NCBI GenBank assembly: GCA_024234635.1
Contig: JACKNX010000005.1
Coordinates: 62,001 to 126,000 of the forward strand
Direction: 5' to 3'
From: Pseudomonadales bacterium
GTDB lineage: Bacteria > Pseudomonadota > Gammaproteobacteria > Pseudomonadales > Azotimanducaceae
Length of the DNA stretch: 64,000 bases
A program made the translations under genes and the position numbers. Below are positions 52,893-61,623 of this stretch, piece by piece. The notes below the pieces were generated by a model that did not search any database, was not told the origin of the DNA, and was given only the letters and a program-made list of their open reading frames with translations. Position 1 is the first letter of the stretch; the number at the start of each line of letters is the position of its first letter.

Positions 52893-54842
52893 TCAGAGCC
52901 GGCGCCCCAGCGCCGCGCCCGAGTGAATGGCGTTCATGATGCCATTGCGCCCCTGCACGTCGCCGGCCAGATGCACGCCATAGCGATTGCCCGGATTCAG
53001 CGTCGTCACGAGTTCCCGGTTGGGTTCGTTGAAGCTCACCACCACCACCGTGGCCGCGGGCAACCGACGCACGCGCGGTGTGTAGAGCACCCCGATCTCC
53101 ACCGCGTCGCTGGTAATCGCTCGCAGATAGTGGCCGCCAATGAAATCGAAGTCGCTGCTCATCAACCGTTCGCGGGAGGCTTCCACCGTAACCGGCGGAA
53201 ACGGCACGCTGGCGCCGATTCCTTCGAAGCGACTGACCATGGTGACGTGCACGCCCGCTTTCAACAGGGCATCACACGCGGAGATGGCTTCATACGAACC
53301 GGTATCGTCATACACCACGGCCGGCCCGCGGATCTTTACGGGCTCGCCATGGCCAAAGAGCTGCCAGGCGTTGACCACGTGCGGTAGATCGAAGCCGGGT
53401 ACGGGAGCGCCAGGCGTGGACACCTGGAAGCCGTCGTAGCGCGGCGTGGTGCCGGTGGCAATGATCACTTCGTCGGGATCGATGGCTGCCACCACATCCG
53501 CGTCCACCGGCGAATTGAGATGCACTTCCACCGGTAGCGATTCGATCTCCTCGATGAGGAAGCTGACAATCGCCCCCACGTCCGCGCGATGCGGTGCGGC
53601 GGCGGCCACCGCCACCTGACCGCCCAGACGCTGCCCCGCTTCGTACAGCAATACCCGGTGACCGCGACGCGCGGCGGTACGTGCCGCTTCCAGCCCCGCT
53701 GGTCCGCCGCCGACGATCAGGATCGTCTTCGGCGTGGTGACCGTGTCCTCGGCCTCGAAGGTCAGAATCGTCTCCCGCGCCGCGGCCGGATTGACGACAC
53801 ATGACAGCGGATGCCCGCTCATGATCTGCCCGACGCAACCAATATTGGTGCCGATGCACGGCCGGATACGGTTTTCTTCGCCACGCCGCGCCTTGTTCAC
53901 CAGCTCCGGATCCGCCAGCAGGGCGCGCACCATGGAGACCATGTCCGCCTGCCCGCTGGCAACGATGCTGCTGGCGTGATCCAGCGTGTTGATGCGCCCC
54001 ACCACGATGGTGGGCTTGGTGACGCGCGGCGTGATCTTCGCGTTGGCGGCCATCTCCACGCCCAGCGGATCGTCCGTGGGCGCAATCAGCGTGTGGAAGC
54101 GCCAGTACGAACCCATGTGCAGCGACACATAGTCCACGCGATCGTTCAGCCGCGCGGCGATCTCCGCCACCTCCTCCGCGCCCAGCCCGCCGGGCACCTG
54201 GTCTTCGTTGGGCAGGCGCACACCCACCACGAAGTCCGCATCGTTTACTTCCGCGCGTATGGCGGCGAGCACTTCGTCCAGAAAGCGCATGCGGTTCTCA
54301 AGGGAACCACCATAGCGGTCAGTCCGGTGATTGAGCGCCGGCGACAGGAATTCGTGCAGGAGATAGCCGCTGGAGGCATGCACGTCCACGCCGTCCAGGC
54401 CGCCGTCACGACAACGCCGCGCCGCCTTTGCAAACGCGTCCACCACCTCGTCGATCTGCGCCTGCGTCATGGCGAACGGCACCACGCCCTGCATGTAGTT
54501 GGGCACTGCGCTGGCGGACCAGGCCTCCTCCGCCCTTGCCCCATAGCTGGCGCCGGGATGGTAGATCTGCTGGAACAGCACCGTGCCGTGCGCATGGATG
54601 CGCTGGCTGATGGCCCGGTAGTACGGCAGCACGTCGTCGGAATAGAGCGGCACCGACGACGGCGCCTTGCGATGCACGCTGGTGGCTTCCAGCGTGATCA
54701 TGCCCACACCGCCGCGCGCCCTCGCTTCGTGGTAGGCAATGGCTGCCTCACCCGTCAGCAACGTGCCGTGCGCGCTGCGTACGATACGGTTGGGAATGCT
54801 GACGCCACCCACCTGGATGGGTTGGAACAGGTTCTCGTACAT
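52893..54842 (-). CDS. OYE/2,4-dienoyl-CoA-reductase-like flavoenzyme with altered Fe-S motif
   Basis: A 649-residue fusion: an N-terminal FMN TIM barrel of the old-yellow-enzyme family (1-360; IYHPGASY, DGVDVHASSGYLLHEFLSP, NHRTDRYGGSLENR) and a C-terminal FAD/NAD(P) module (ILIVGGGPAGLEAAR at about 375). The linker normally binds [4Fe-4S] by C-x2-C-x3-C-x11-C. Here it reads Cys329-Ile-Gly-Thr332-x3-Cys336-x11-Cys348, so Thr replaces the second Cys at the exact position. The layout resembles FadH and histamine/trimethylamine-dehydrogenase-like enzymes. The substrate is unknown, and the cluster may be absent or 3Fe-4S. Confidence 0.9.
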   Translation of the reverse strand: MYENLFQPIQVGGVSIPNRIVRSAHGTLLTGEAAIAYHEARARGGVGMITLEATSVHRKAPSSVPLYSDDVLPYYRAISQRIHAHGTVLFQQIYHPGASYGARAEEAWSASAVPNYMQGVVPFAMTQAQIDEVVDAFAKAARRCRDGGLDGVDVHASSGYLLHEFLSPALNHRTDRYGGSLENRMRFLDEVLAAIRAEVNDADFVVGVRLPNEDQVPGGLGAEEVAEIAARLNDRVDYVSLHMGSYWRFHTLIAPTDDPLGVEMAANAKITPRVTKPTIVVGRINTLDHASSIVASGQADMVSMVRALLADPELVNKARRGEENRIRPCIGTNIGCVGQIMSGHPLSCVVNPAAARETILTFEAEDTVTTPKTILIVGGGPAGLEAARTAARRGHRVLLYEAGQRLGGQVAVAAAAPHRADVGAIVSFLIEEIESLPVEVHLNSPVDADVVAAIDPDEVIIATGTTPRYDGFQVSTPGAPVPGFDLPHVVNAWQLFGHGEPVKIRGPAVVYDDTGSYEAISACDALLKAGVHVTMVSRFEGIGASVPFPPVTVEASRERLMSSDFDFIGGHYLRAITSDAVEIGVLYTPRVRRLPAATVVVVSFNEPNRELVTTLNPGNRYGVHLAGDVQGRNGIMNAIHSGAALGRRL

Positions 54843-54937
54843 GATCGCGCCTCTCTCCCCTGGCTGCCGTTGGCGGAAATCATGACCCGGTTATCGCCGC
54901 TGCGCAAAGCAGCAGCGCCACAGGTCCCGCCCGCCCG

Positions 54938-55366
54938 TCAACGCCGCGAGGTCAGTGCATGCTCCTCGCCGCAGTAGGCGTGGTCGGACAACGTCTCCAC
55001 TACCGGGCAACGCGCCACGACACGCGCCTCGCAGGCCGACACTGCCCGTTTCAGCACCCGACGCATTGCCTGCAGGCGGCGGATACGGCTGTCCACCTCC
55101 TCGAGGTGGCGCGCCGCCACGGCGTGCACGGCATCACAGTCCGTTCCCGGAGCATCCGCGAGGCCAAGGAGTTCCCGCACGCCGCTGAGCGGAAAGCCCA
55201 ATTCGCCCGCATGGCGAAGAAAGCGCAGGCGGGCGACATCCGCCGGGGTGTATTCCCGTTGCCCGGATGCCGTCCTTCGTGGCGGCGGCAGGAGCCCCTG
55301 TGTTTCGTAGAAACGGATGGTGACCACCTTGACCCCCGTCTGCCCCGACAGTTCACCGATTCGCAC
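54938..55366 (-). CDS. MerR-family metal-responsive regulator
   Basis: A 142-residue MerR protein. The winged helix (MRIGELSGQTGVKVVTIRFYETQGLL) is followed by the dimerisation helix. Cysteines at 77, 112, 120 and 132 match the spacing of the Pb/Cd/Zn subgroup (PbrR/CadR/ZntR have Cys near 78, 113 and 120-124). It would bend the spaced promoter at 55394-55424 on metal binding and activate the divergent ICMT-like gene. Which metal is sensed cannot be read. Confidence 0.92.
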   Translation of the reverse strand: MRIGELSGQTGVKVVTIRFYETQGLLPPPRRTASGQREYTPADVARLRFLRHAGELGFPLSGVRELLGLADAPGTDCDAVHAVAARHLEEVDSRIRRLQAMRRVLKRAVSACEARVVARCPVVETLSDHAYCGEEHALTSRR

Positions 55367-55393
55367 CTGCCGCCTCCCGTTGTCAATTTCCGC

Positions 55394-55424
55394 TTGTCTC
55401 TATAGTAACTATAGGATGCAGGAT
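55394..55424 (+). promoter_or_regulatory. MerR-type promoter with CTATAG dyad
   Basis: The -35 TTGTCT (55394-55399) and a weak -10 CAGGAT (55419-55424) are separated by 19 bases, the long spacer typical of MerR targets. The spacer contains the perfect dyad CTATAG-TAA-CTATAG (55400-55414), very like the PbrR/CadR-type operators. It lies upstream of the ICMT-like gene. Confidence 0.8.
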
Positions 55425-55456
55425 GGCGCACACCAATCGCCAACCGGAGTTTCCTC

Positions 55457-56062
55457 ATGCGTGCGCTTCTCCTCTACTACACCGGCTTCCTGATCCTGGT
55501 TTTCGTATGGCCAACGCTGCGGTTGTGGCAGCGAACAGGCATCAACGCCCTTGTCGTGACCTTCGGTGACGACCTGCACGGCTACGCGGGACGGGGGTTT
55601 CGTCTGCTGCTGGCTTGCGCCCTTCCCTTGCTTGGCGCGCATGGAGCATTGCCCGCCGGGGTCTTTGGTCCGCTGCCCTGGCTGGGCCATACCGCAATCA
55701 GCGTGACGGGCTGGTGCATGCTCCTGACCAGCATGCTCTGGATCGTGTGGGCGCAGGCCATCATGGGCAGGTCCTGGCGCATCGGCATCGACAATACCCA
55801 TCCGGGCACTCTGGTGGCGCACGGTCCCTTCCGTATGAGCCGCAATCCCATTTTTCTTGGGCTTCGAATCAATCTGCTTGGCGTGTTTCTCGTGATTCCG
55901 GACGCCACAACGCTCTGCGTGTTCGTGGCGGCGGAAATCCTGCTCCAGGTGCAGGTGCGGCTGGAGGAACAGTATCTGGCTGCCCGCCACGGTGCGGCGT
56001 ACGCTGACTACCGCGGTCGCGTCGCGAGATGGTTTGGTTGGGAGATGCGTGAATCCGCCTGA
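55457..56062 (+). CDS. ICMT-family (isoprenylcysteine carboxyl methyltransferase-like) membrane methyltransferase
   Basis: A 201-residue protein with four to five transmembrane segments. The C-terminal half shows the ICMT/PEMT motif: LVAHGPFRMSRNPIFLGLR and EEQYLAARHGAAYADYRGRVARWF, which bind S-adenosylmethionine at the membrane surface. Bacterial members are not isoprenylcysteine enzymes; several occur in metal-resistance clusters. Here the only partner is the divergent MerR regulator, and the gene has a MerR-type promoter. No metal efflux pump is adjacent. Methyl acceptor unknown. Confidence 0.88.
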   Translation: MRALLLYYTGFLILVFVWPTLRLWQRTGINALVVTFGDDLHGYAGRGFRLLLACALPLLGAHGALPAGVFGPLPWLGHTAISVTGWCMLLTSMLWIVWAQAIMGRSWRIGIDNTHPGTLVAHGPFRMSRNPIFLGLRINLLGVFLVIPDATTLCVFVAAEILLQVQVRLEEQYLAARHGAAYADYRGRVARWFGWEMRESA

Positions 56063-56355
56063 GCCATGGCCCGGCGACAGAACGGCAGAACCCGCTTACG
56101 GACGTCAGGTCAACCGGAACAGACCTGCCACCGTCCCGGGCGCGGTTCTGCCAGCGGACACGGGCTGCAACGCGACGTACTCCGGGAGTTACCTCGTCCG
56201 GCTTCTCACAAGTGCCGGCAGGGTTGGGACGGGATGCCTTGTCACCCGCAGGCGGCCAACGTCACCGCGAAACGAGGGCTTCCACCGTAATGCGGCCGGT
56301 TCACGACCCGGGTTCGAGTGCAGGTGGGTTGCTTTGTTTTCCGATCCGCCTGATG
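56063..56355. other. Intergenic spacer, no gene seen
   Basis: 293 bases between the convergent ICMT-like and GNAT genes. It has no coding character, no T-tailed hairpin and no recognised element. A GGTTCGAG stretch resembles a tRNA T-loop but does not belong to a folded tRNA. Confidence 0.5.
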
Positions 56356-56817
56356 TCAGGGATGTGCAAGCGCGAATGTGTAGCCCACAACCTCAGCGAC
56401 ATCCGCCGGATGAAGCGATCGGTAGAGTGCATTCGCCGCATGGTTGTCCGGTTCCGTACCCAGCCACACCTCCTCGCAACCCGTCTCGCGGGCGATCGCG
56501 AGCAGCCTGTTCATCAGGGCGCCTCCAGCGCCTCGCTGGCGCTGATCCGCGCAGACATCCACTTCATCAACGTATAACCAGCGTTCGCCGCCGTACGGTT
56601 TGACTTCGATACGCGCCGACGCCATTCCCAGCAGCCGCCGCTGACCGTCCGCGTCATCGTGACAGGTAACGAACACCGTGCCCTGGAGGGAGAGATACCC
56701 GGCCAGGCTGTCGACATCGTACGCATCCATCGCATTGGCAGCGTCCCAGCAGGCGGAATTGATTTCGGCGACCAGTCGGGCAAGGTCGTCTTCAGGCCGA
56801 ACCACAGTCACTATCAT
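56356..56817 (-). CDS. GNAT-family N-acetyltransferase
   Basis: A 153-residue acetyltransferase. The acetyl-CoA motif is VDVCADQRQRGAGGALMNRLLAIA (QRQRGAGGAL matching Q/R-x-x-G-x-G/A), followed by GCEEVWLGTEPDNHAANALYRSL. The length is normal. It lies 42 bases downstream of the PPOX-family gene on the same strand. The acceptor, an amine or a protein, cannot be inferred. Confidence 0.88.
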   Translation of the reverse strand: MIVTVVRPEDDLARLVAEINSACWDAANAMDAYDVDSLAGYLSLQGTVFVTCHDDADGQRRLLGMASARIEVKPYGGERWLYVDEVDVCADQRQRGAGGALMNRLLAIARETGCEEVWLGTEPDNHAANALYRSLHPADVAEVVGYTFALAHP

Positions 56818-56859
56818 CCGGTGTCCCTCCCGTTCATCCGTCTGTACAGGGGCATCTCA

Positions 56860-57423
56860 TCAAAGCTCGACCATCGTGCGGCCATCCGGCGGCTCCGTCT
56901 GATTGCGACTCGGCTTGCGCGCGCACGGATTGTAGGGAATGCCCCGCAGCGAGGATTCCAGACGCACGCCGTCGTAGGTGATCCATGCCACCGGCGTGAG
57001 TTCGATCACCACCCGGCCCGGCGTGTCCAGGCGTCGAATGAATTCGGCCTGGTCCTCCGGCGTCTTTCGCTGCCGGCGCGCCAGCGCCGGATAGAACCAG
57101 TCCCTGATCGCCTGGTCGTCATGTACCGAGGCCAGTGTCTTGGCGGTGGTGGTCAGGTCCCCGCCCAGCCAGGTGCCTTCGCTGGAGACGATGACCGAAC
57201 TCTGCGGACGCTCCCGAAGCGCCCTGACGCGAACACGCTGGGGGGCGCAGGTCACCCAGAAGCGGTCGTCATGCCACACGAAACGGTGCATGACCCCAAC
57301 CGGCCAGCCGTCGCGCGTGGTCCAGTTGACCACACACTCCGTCTGCGCGTTGTAGAGGTCAGCACGCTTGCCTGGATCGATGTCCACGCCTTTCACGTTC
57401 GAATAATTGTCACGCTGCGTCAT
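56860..57423 (-). CDS. Pyridoxamine-5'-phosphate-oxidase-family (PPOX) protein, paralog
   Basis: A 187-residue split-barrel protein. It aligns by eye with the protein at 6134 through the N-terminus (NYSNVKGVDIDPGKRADLY versus NYDDVKQYRLDPEREKEL), the ATRERVRIKAI/APQRVRVRAL strand, the WFY segment and the TPGRVVIELTP strand. Position-specific residues that bind FMN, F420 or heme cannot be assigned. The C-terminus is a basic, Pro-rich extension. It precedes the GNAT gene on the same strand. Confidence 0.8.
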   Translation of the reverse strand: MTQRDNYSNVKGVDIDPGKRADLYNAQTECVVNWTTRDGWPVGVMHRFVWHDDRFWVTCAPQRVRVRALRERPQSSVIVSSEGTWLGGDLTTTAKTLASVHDDQAIRDWFYPALARRQRKTPEDQAEFIRRLDTPGRVVIELTPVAWITYDGVRLESSLRGIPYNPCARKPSRNQTEPPDGRTMVEL

Positions 57424-57569
57424 CGTTCATGCCCCTCCGACCGGTTGGCCGGCCGATACGGCCCGGTACGGGCGGTAGCGCGATCATAGGATGCGAACGA
57501 ATGCGTCTCAACGACGCCGCGCAAGCCTCTCCGGGCGCCCGGCGTCTGTTCCGCCGGCGCGCGCAGCGA

Positions 57570-59384
57570 CTATTCCACCGTCACGCTCTTGGCCAGGTTC
57601 CGCGGCCGGTCGACGTCACATCCGCGTTCCAGCGCGGCGTAATAGGCCAGGAACTGCAGGGGTACCAGCATCAGGATCGGATCGAGCAGCGGATGGCTCC
57701 TGGGAACGGTGACCAGCGCATCCGCCTCGCCGATCGACGCCAGGTGTGAGATCGCTACCACCGGCCCGCGCCGCGCCTTGATCTCGGCAAGACTGGACAG
57801 GTTCTTCGCGAGCAGATCGTCGTCCGGCACGATCGCGAAGGTCGGCGTATCCGGATCCACCAGCGCCAGCGGTCCATGTTTGAGTTCCGACGCGGGATAG
57901 GCTTCGGCATGGATATAGGACACTTCCTTGAGCTTCAGCGCGCCTTCCCGAGCCAGGCCATACCCCGCGCCGCGACCAATGAAGTAGGCGCGGTTGTAGT
58001 GCGCGTAGCGCGCCGCGAGCCGCCTGAACTCATCCGCCCGGTCGAGCAGCCCCTGCACCTGGTCCGGTAACGCCTCCAGGGCGTCCAGCAGCCGCTCGCC
58101 CTCGGCCGGGGACACGTCGCGCATGCGACCAAGGAAAAGCGCAAGCAGTGCCAGCGCGGCCAGCGTATTGGTGAACGTTTTGGTGGACACCACCGCCACC
58201 TCGGGACCCGCATGGAGGTAGATGCCCGCGCCACACTGTCGCGCGATGGTGCTGCCTACGACGTTGACAATACCGAGCACGGTGCCGCCCTTGCGCTGGA
58301 TCTCCTGCACCGCCGCCAGCGTGTCGAACGTTTCGCCGGACTGGCTCACGGCCAGGTACAGCGTGTCCGCTTCGATGATCGGGTTGCGGTAGCGGAACTC
58401 CGCGGCGGATTCGGCGTCAGCCGGCAGGCGCGTAAGCTGTTCGATCATGGCCGCACCGATGGTGGCGGAGAGATACGCGCTGCCGCAGCCCAGCAATTTG
58501 ACGCGCCGAAACGCCATGAGTTGACGCGGCTCCAGATTGAGCCCGCCCAGCCGGGCCGTGCTGAACCGACGATCCAGCCGCCCTCTCAACACGCCACGCA
58601 ACGCATCCGGCTGTTCGCTGATTTCCTTCAGCGTGAAATGCGCATGTGGCCCCTTGTCGCCGTCGCCGATCACCGCGGGCAACGTCGCTGCTTCGCGCTG
58701 TGTCACGTTGGCCGCCAGGTCCGAGATGTGGCATTCCCGCGCCGTCAGCCGCGCCACTTCACCGTCTTCGAGATAGATCACCTGACGCGTATGGGCGATG
58801 AGCGCCGCGGCGTCGGAGGCCACCAGCATCTCCCGCTCCCCCACGCCAATCAGCACCGGACTGCCATTTCGCGCAATGACAATTTCACCAGGGCAGTCAC
58901 GATGCAGCACCGCCAGACCGTAGGTACCGACCACACCGCACAGAACATGCCGTACCGCAGCCAGCAGATCGCCGGCGAAGACATCGGCGATGAGGGCGGC
59001 CAGCACCTCGGAATCGGTGTCGGACGTGAAGACAGCACCCTTTGCGGCCAGTCCTGCCCTGAGTACCGCCGCGTTCTCGACAATACCGTTGTGTACGATG
59101 CTCACGGCGCCGCTGGCATCAAGATGCGGATGCGCATTGCGGTCACTGGGTTCGCCGTGCGTTGCCCAGCGCGTGTGCGCGATGCCGGCAGTCGCCGTAT
59201 GCCGCTTCGGCAGCACGGCACGCAACTCACCCAGACGTCCGCGCTTCTTCACGACCTCCAGACGGCCCTTGCGCTGCAGCGCGATACCCGCGGAGTCGTA
59301 CCCGCGGTATTCCAGCCTGCCCAGCCCCTCGACCAGGATCGGCATCGCCTGCCGTCCGCCCGTGTATCCGACGATTCCACACAT
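57570..59384 (-). CDS. glmS: Glutamine--fructose-6-phosphate aminotransferase (isomerizing)
   Basis: A 604-residue GlmS, which makes glucosamine-6-phosphate for peptidoglycan and LPS. The N-terminal glutaminase domain begins MCGIVGYTGG with the catalytic Cys2 and LEYRGYDSAGIA; HTRWATHGEPSDRNAHPH follows. Two SIS sugar-isomerase domains follow (GCGSAYLSA, SQSGETFDT; YFIGRGAGYGLAREGALKLKE) and the end DRPRNLAKSVTVE is canonical. The small protein 59391 is 6 bases upstream. No glmS ribozyme-like leader is visible, as expected for proteobacteria. Confidence 0.97.
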   Translation of the reverse strand: MCGIVGYTGGRQAMPILVEGLGRLEYRGYDSAGIALQRKGRLEVVKKRGRLGELRAVLPKRHTATAGIAHTRWATHGEPSDRNAHPHLDASGAVSIVHNGIVENAAVLRAGLAAKGAVFTSDTDSEVLAALIADVFAGDLLAAVRHVLCGVVGTYGLAVLHRDCPGEIVIARNGSPVLIGVGEREMLVASDAAALIAHTRQVIYLEDGEVARLTARECHISDLAANVTQREAATLPAVIGDGDKGPHAHFTLKEISEQPDALRGVLRGRLDRRFSTARLGGLNLEPRQLMAFRRVKLLGCGSAYLSATIGAAMIEQLTRLPADAESAAEFRYRNPIIEADTLYLAVSQSGETFDTLAAVQEIQRKGGTVLGIVNVVGSTIARQCGAGIYLHAGPEVAVVSTKTFTNTLAALALLALFLGRMRDVSPAEGERLLDALEALPDQVQGLLDRADEFRRLAARYAHYNRAYFIGRGAGYGLAREGALKLKEVSYIHAEAYPASELKHGPLALVDPDTPTFAIVPDDDLLAKNLSSLAEIKARRGPVVAISHLASIGEADALVTVPRSHPLLDPILMLVPLQFLAYYAALERGCDVDRPRNLAKSVTVE

Positions 59385-59390
59385 GCCCGT

Positions 59391-59660
59391 TTACCCGTAA
59401 ATCATGCGACGCAGCTGCCGCTCGGTGAGTGATGCCGCGGGAAACCGCCGGGATGCCACCTCGCTGACCAGCAGCGTGTAGATCTCGGCGTTTTTCAGTC
59501 CGCGCTGTTGCAGTTCCCGGTGCCGGCGCTGAACGAAGTCCTCGACGCCTTCGTTGAAGTGCGCCACCACGTCCTGGACCAGTCGCCGGCACTGGCCAGC
59601 GGGCAGACCCGAAACGCGGGTGAGGTAGTCGATGAGTTCGTCGTCGGCACCGGAAAACAT
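59391..59660 (-). CDS. Small helical protein preceding glmS
   Basis: An 89-residue mainly helical protein (DELIDYLTRVSGLPAGQCRRLVQDVVAHFNEGVEDFVQRRHRELQQRGLKNAEIYTLLVSEV) ending RRMIYG. It has no signal, membrane segment or recognised domain. The stop is 6 bases before the glmS ATG, so the two are translationally close and probably co-transcribed. A role in GlmS expression or cell-wall supply is only a guess. Confidence 0.72.
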   Translation of the reverse strand: MFSGADDELIDYLTRVSGLPAGQCRRLVQDVVAHFNEGVEDFVQRRHRELQQRGLKNAEIYTLLVSEVASRRFPAASLTERQLRRMIYG

Positions 59661-59671
59661 GGCGGAACTCT

Positions 59672-59729
59672 GGCAGAAAACCGGAAATTACCCGCGAAAT
59701 TTACCTGATATCGGGCAGAAAACCGGAAA
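59672..59729. repeat. Direct repeat upstream of glmS operon
   Basis: GGCAGAAAACCGGAAA occurs at 59672-59687 and 59714-59729, a 42-base period, in the short spacer between the small glmS-linked gene and the DUF3604 terminator. It could be a regulator site or chance; both copies are perfect 16-mers. Confidence 0.6.
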
Positions 59730-59749
59730 AAAGGTCGGCACCCAGGAGG

Positions 59750-59776
59750 GTCGCGCTGCCAGCTCGGCAGCGCGAC
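59750..59776 (-). terminator. Terminator hairpin after DUF3604 gene
   Basis: GTCGCGCTGCC / GGCAGCGCGAC form a perfect 11-base stem on a five-base loop, 9 bases after the DUF3604 stop. On the minus strand a run of six T residues follows about 17 bases later. Probably ends the molybdenum-hydroxylase/DUF3604 transcript. Confidence 0.55.
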
Positions 59777-59785
59777 GCAGGGCTT

Positions 59786-61621
59786 TCAGGGCGTATACCA
59801 GATGGGCGACGTGTAGGCCCGATCCTGCAGGCTGCGCGGCGCCTCCGCCGGCAGTTCGACGCCGAAATATCGGGCATCGTAGGTCGACCATCGGGGTGTC
59901 GGAATTTCCAGCACGCGCGCGTAGTAGAACGCCCGTTGTCCGGCATCAAATTCCGGATCGCGCCACACGGCCGCCAGTTCCGCGGTACCGATGGTGTTCG
60001 TATAGCTGGCGGTGGCCACGTCCACGGTATTGCCAACCGGCGGCAGTTTGCCCGTGGCGGCATCGGGCCTGCGATCACCCGCCCAGGCGACGTCATAGAC
60101 TTTTTCATGCAGTTCGCCGCGCGCATCCATCCACCCCTTGACGATCTGCACGCGATCGAGGTTGGCACCGTCCGGATCGCGGCTTGCCGCCACCAGGAAC
60201 GCCGGCGCCTCGCCTCCCGGTGCGGCCGCAAGATCGCCGCCCATCGGCACACCCTTGCGATACGCCGTATCCAGCCAGGCGGCCTGATGGAGGTCGTCGT
60301 CGGTGTAACTGAAGCCGCCAAAGAAGCGCACCTGCAGACGCGATCCCGTGGTGGCATAGACCTCCTTGCGCTGCATCGCGTCGAAGATCGCTTCGCGCGT
60401 GTTCTCTTTCGCCCACACCGCGGCGAGCCCGGACGCCACCAGTTTCCAGTTGGGATCCAGCACATTGGCCATCAAGGTATTGAAGCGATTGTCCGAGGGC
60501 TCCGAATCGGGGAACTTGCCGAAGAAGTTGTCCTCATCCGCCGTGGACAGTGCATTGTGGCCATCGGTACTGCCGATGAGCCCGAACTTGAATGGATTGA
60601 CGCCCAGTTTGCGCTCGTGTTTCAGCCCCTGCGCCAACACGCTGCGCGCATACTCGTACTTCAGCATCCACGGTTCGTTTTTCGCGGTGTGGGAGATGTT
60701 CATCGTGTCCCACGTTTCAAAGTCGGCGAACTCGTCACCCGGCGACAGCGAGGGGTGGGTTTCGCTGTCACCCTTCACCTGCGTCGCCTCGAACAGCGGC
60801 TCCCAGCGCGCGCTCAGCTCCGCGTAGGCGCGATTCAGCGGTTTTCCGTCCAGTGTCGTATCCGCGTACATAAGGCCGTTTGACAGGTTGCCGTTATGGC
60901 CGATGGCCAGCACCCGCCCCCCGGTTTTTGCTTCGTAGTCGGCAAGCGCCCGCCACAGGTCACGCGCGTCGATGCTGTCCTGCGCCGAAAACGGCGCCAC
61001 CCGCGACGCCTTGTCCGCGCCGTCACGGAACATCACAACCCGGTGCAGATTGCTGCCGTTGAGCATCGCGGTCCACTCATAGCCGATGAATGCCGTAAAC
61101 CGTCCCGGGTCGTTGAGTTCATCCGCGGTCAGTGCCACATCGCGCCAGATACGCAGGCGTGTGTCCTCTGGAAATGGCGGAAACGCCGCTTTGTCGCGAA
61201 TGCTGCCGGTGAAGGCACCCATCATCTTCGCGGAGTCCAGCGCCGGCACGTAGTCCTTCCATGCTGCGCCTGCCTCGGTATTGGCCACCAGCGGGTCCCG
61301 CACGTTGTAGCGGTAGAAGCCGCCCAGATATTCCGCGTGGTCGGATACCACGAGGAAATCCAGTGGCCGGCGCAGTTTTACGCGCATGCCGTTGTGCGCC
61401 ACTACCTCTTCACCCCGCGCAAACCGGAACGCGTCCGCGGGGGTGAGATTCATGTTGCCAAGCGAATAGGCATCTGCGGAATTGCGCGTGTGCAGGTGCG
61501 TGTCACCGAACAGTACGCGCGTTGGATAGTCATTTCCCACGGGCGGGGAATATTCGCCACTCTCCGCGGGCACGGCCAGCAGGCCGAGAACCACTCCGAA
61601 CAGACAGTCCCGAAACGTCAT
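59786..61621 (-). CDS. Secreted DUF3604 (PHP-like metallohydrolase) protein
   Basis: A 611-residue protein with a signal peptide (TFRDCLFGVVLGLLAVPAESG). The mature N-terminus has GDTHLHTRNSADAYSLGNMNLTPADAFRFARG and FLVVSDHAEYLGGF, a metal-binding HxH plus SDHAE pattern of the DUF3604/PHP group. SSTDGHNALSTADEDNFFG-type and GHNGNLSNGLMY motifs follow, as in the family. Start: ATG 61621 has GGGAGG seven bases away; an in-frame GTG at 61627 overlaps the previous stop. Co-transcribed with the upstream Ior-type oxidoreductase. Activity unknown. Confidence 0.9.
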   Translation of the reverse strand: MTFRDCLFGVVLGLLAVPAESGEYSPPVGNDYPTRVLFGDTHLHTRNSADAYSLGNMNLTPADAFRFARGEEVVAHNGMRVKLRRPLDFLVVSDHAEYLGGFYRYNVRDPLVANTEAGAAWKDYVPALDSAKMMGAFTGSIRDKAAFPPFPEDTRLRIWRDVALTADELNDPGRFTAFIGYEWTAMLNGSNLHRVVMFRDGADKASRVAPFSAQDSIDARDLWRALADYEAKTGGRVLAIGHNGNLSNGLMYADTTLDGKPLNRAYAELSARWEPLFEATQVKGDSETHPSLSPGDEFADFETWDTMNISHTAKNEPWMLKYEYARSVLAQGLKHERKLGVNPFKFGLIGSTDGHNALSTADEDNFFGKFPDSEPSDNRFNTLMANVLDPNWKLVASGLAAVWAKENTREAIFDAMQRKEVYATTGSRLQVRFFGGFSYTDDDLHQAAWLDTAYRKGVPMGGDLAAAPGGEAPAFLVAASRDPDGANLDRVQIVKGWMDARGELHEKVYDVAWAGDRRPDAATGKLPPVGNTVDVATASYTNTIGTAELAAVWRDPEFDAGQRAFYYARVLEIPTPRWSTYDARYFGVELPAEAPRSLQDRAYTSPIWYTP

Positions 61622-61623
61622 GC

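Noticed and set aside
56308..56320. GGGTTCGAG resembling a tRNA T-loop
   Set aside because: No acceptor stem, anticodon arm or CCA partner can be formed around it.
57531..57542. CCGGGCGCCCGG palindrome as glmS terminator
   Set aside because: It cannot form a loop without losing the central bases and has no T run.
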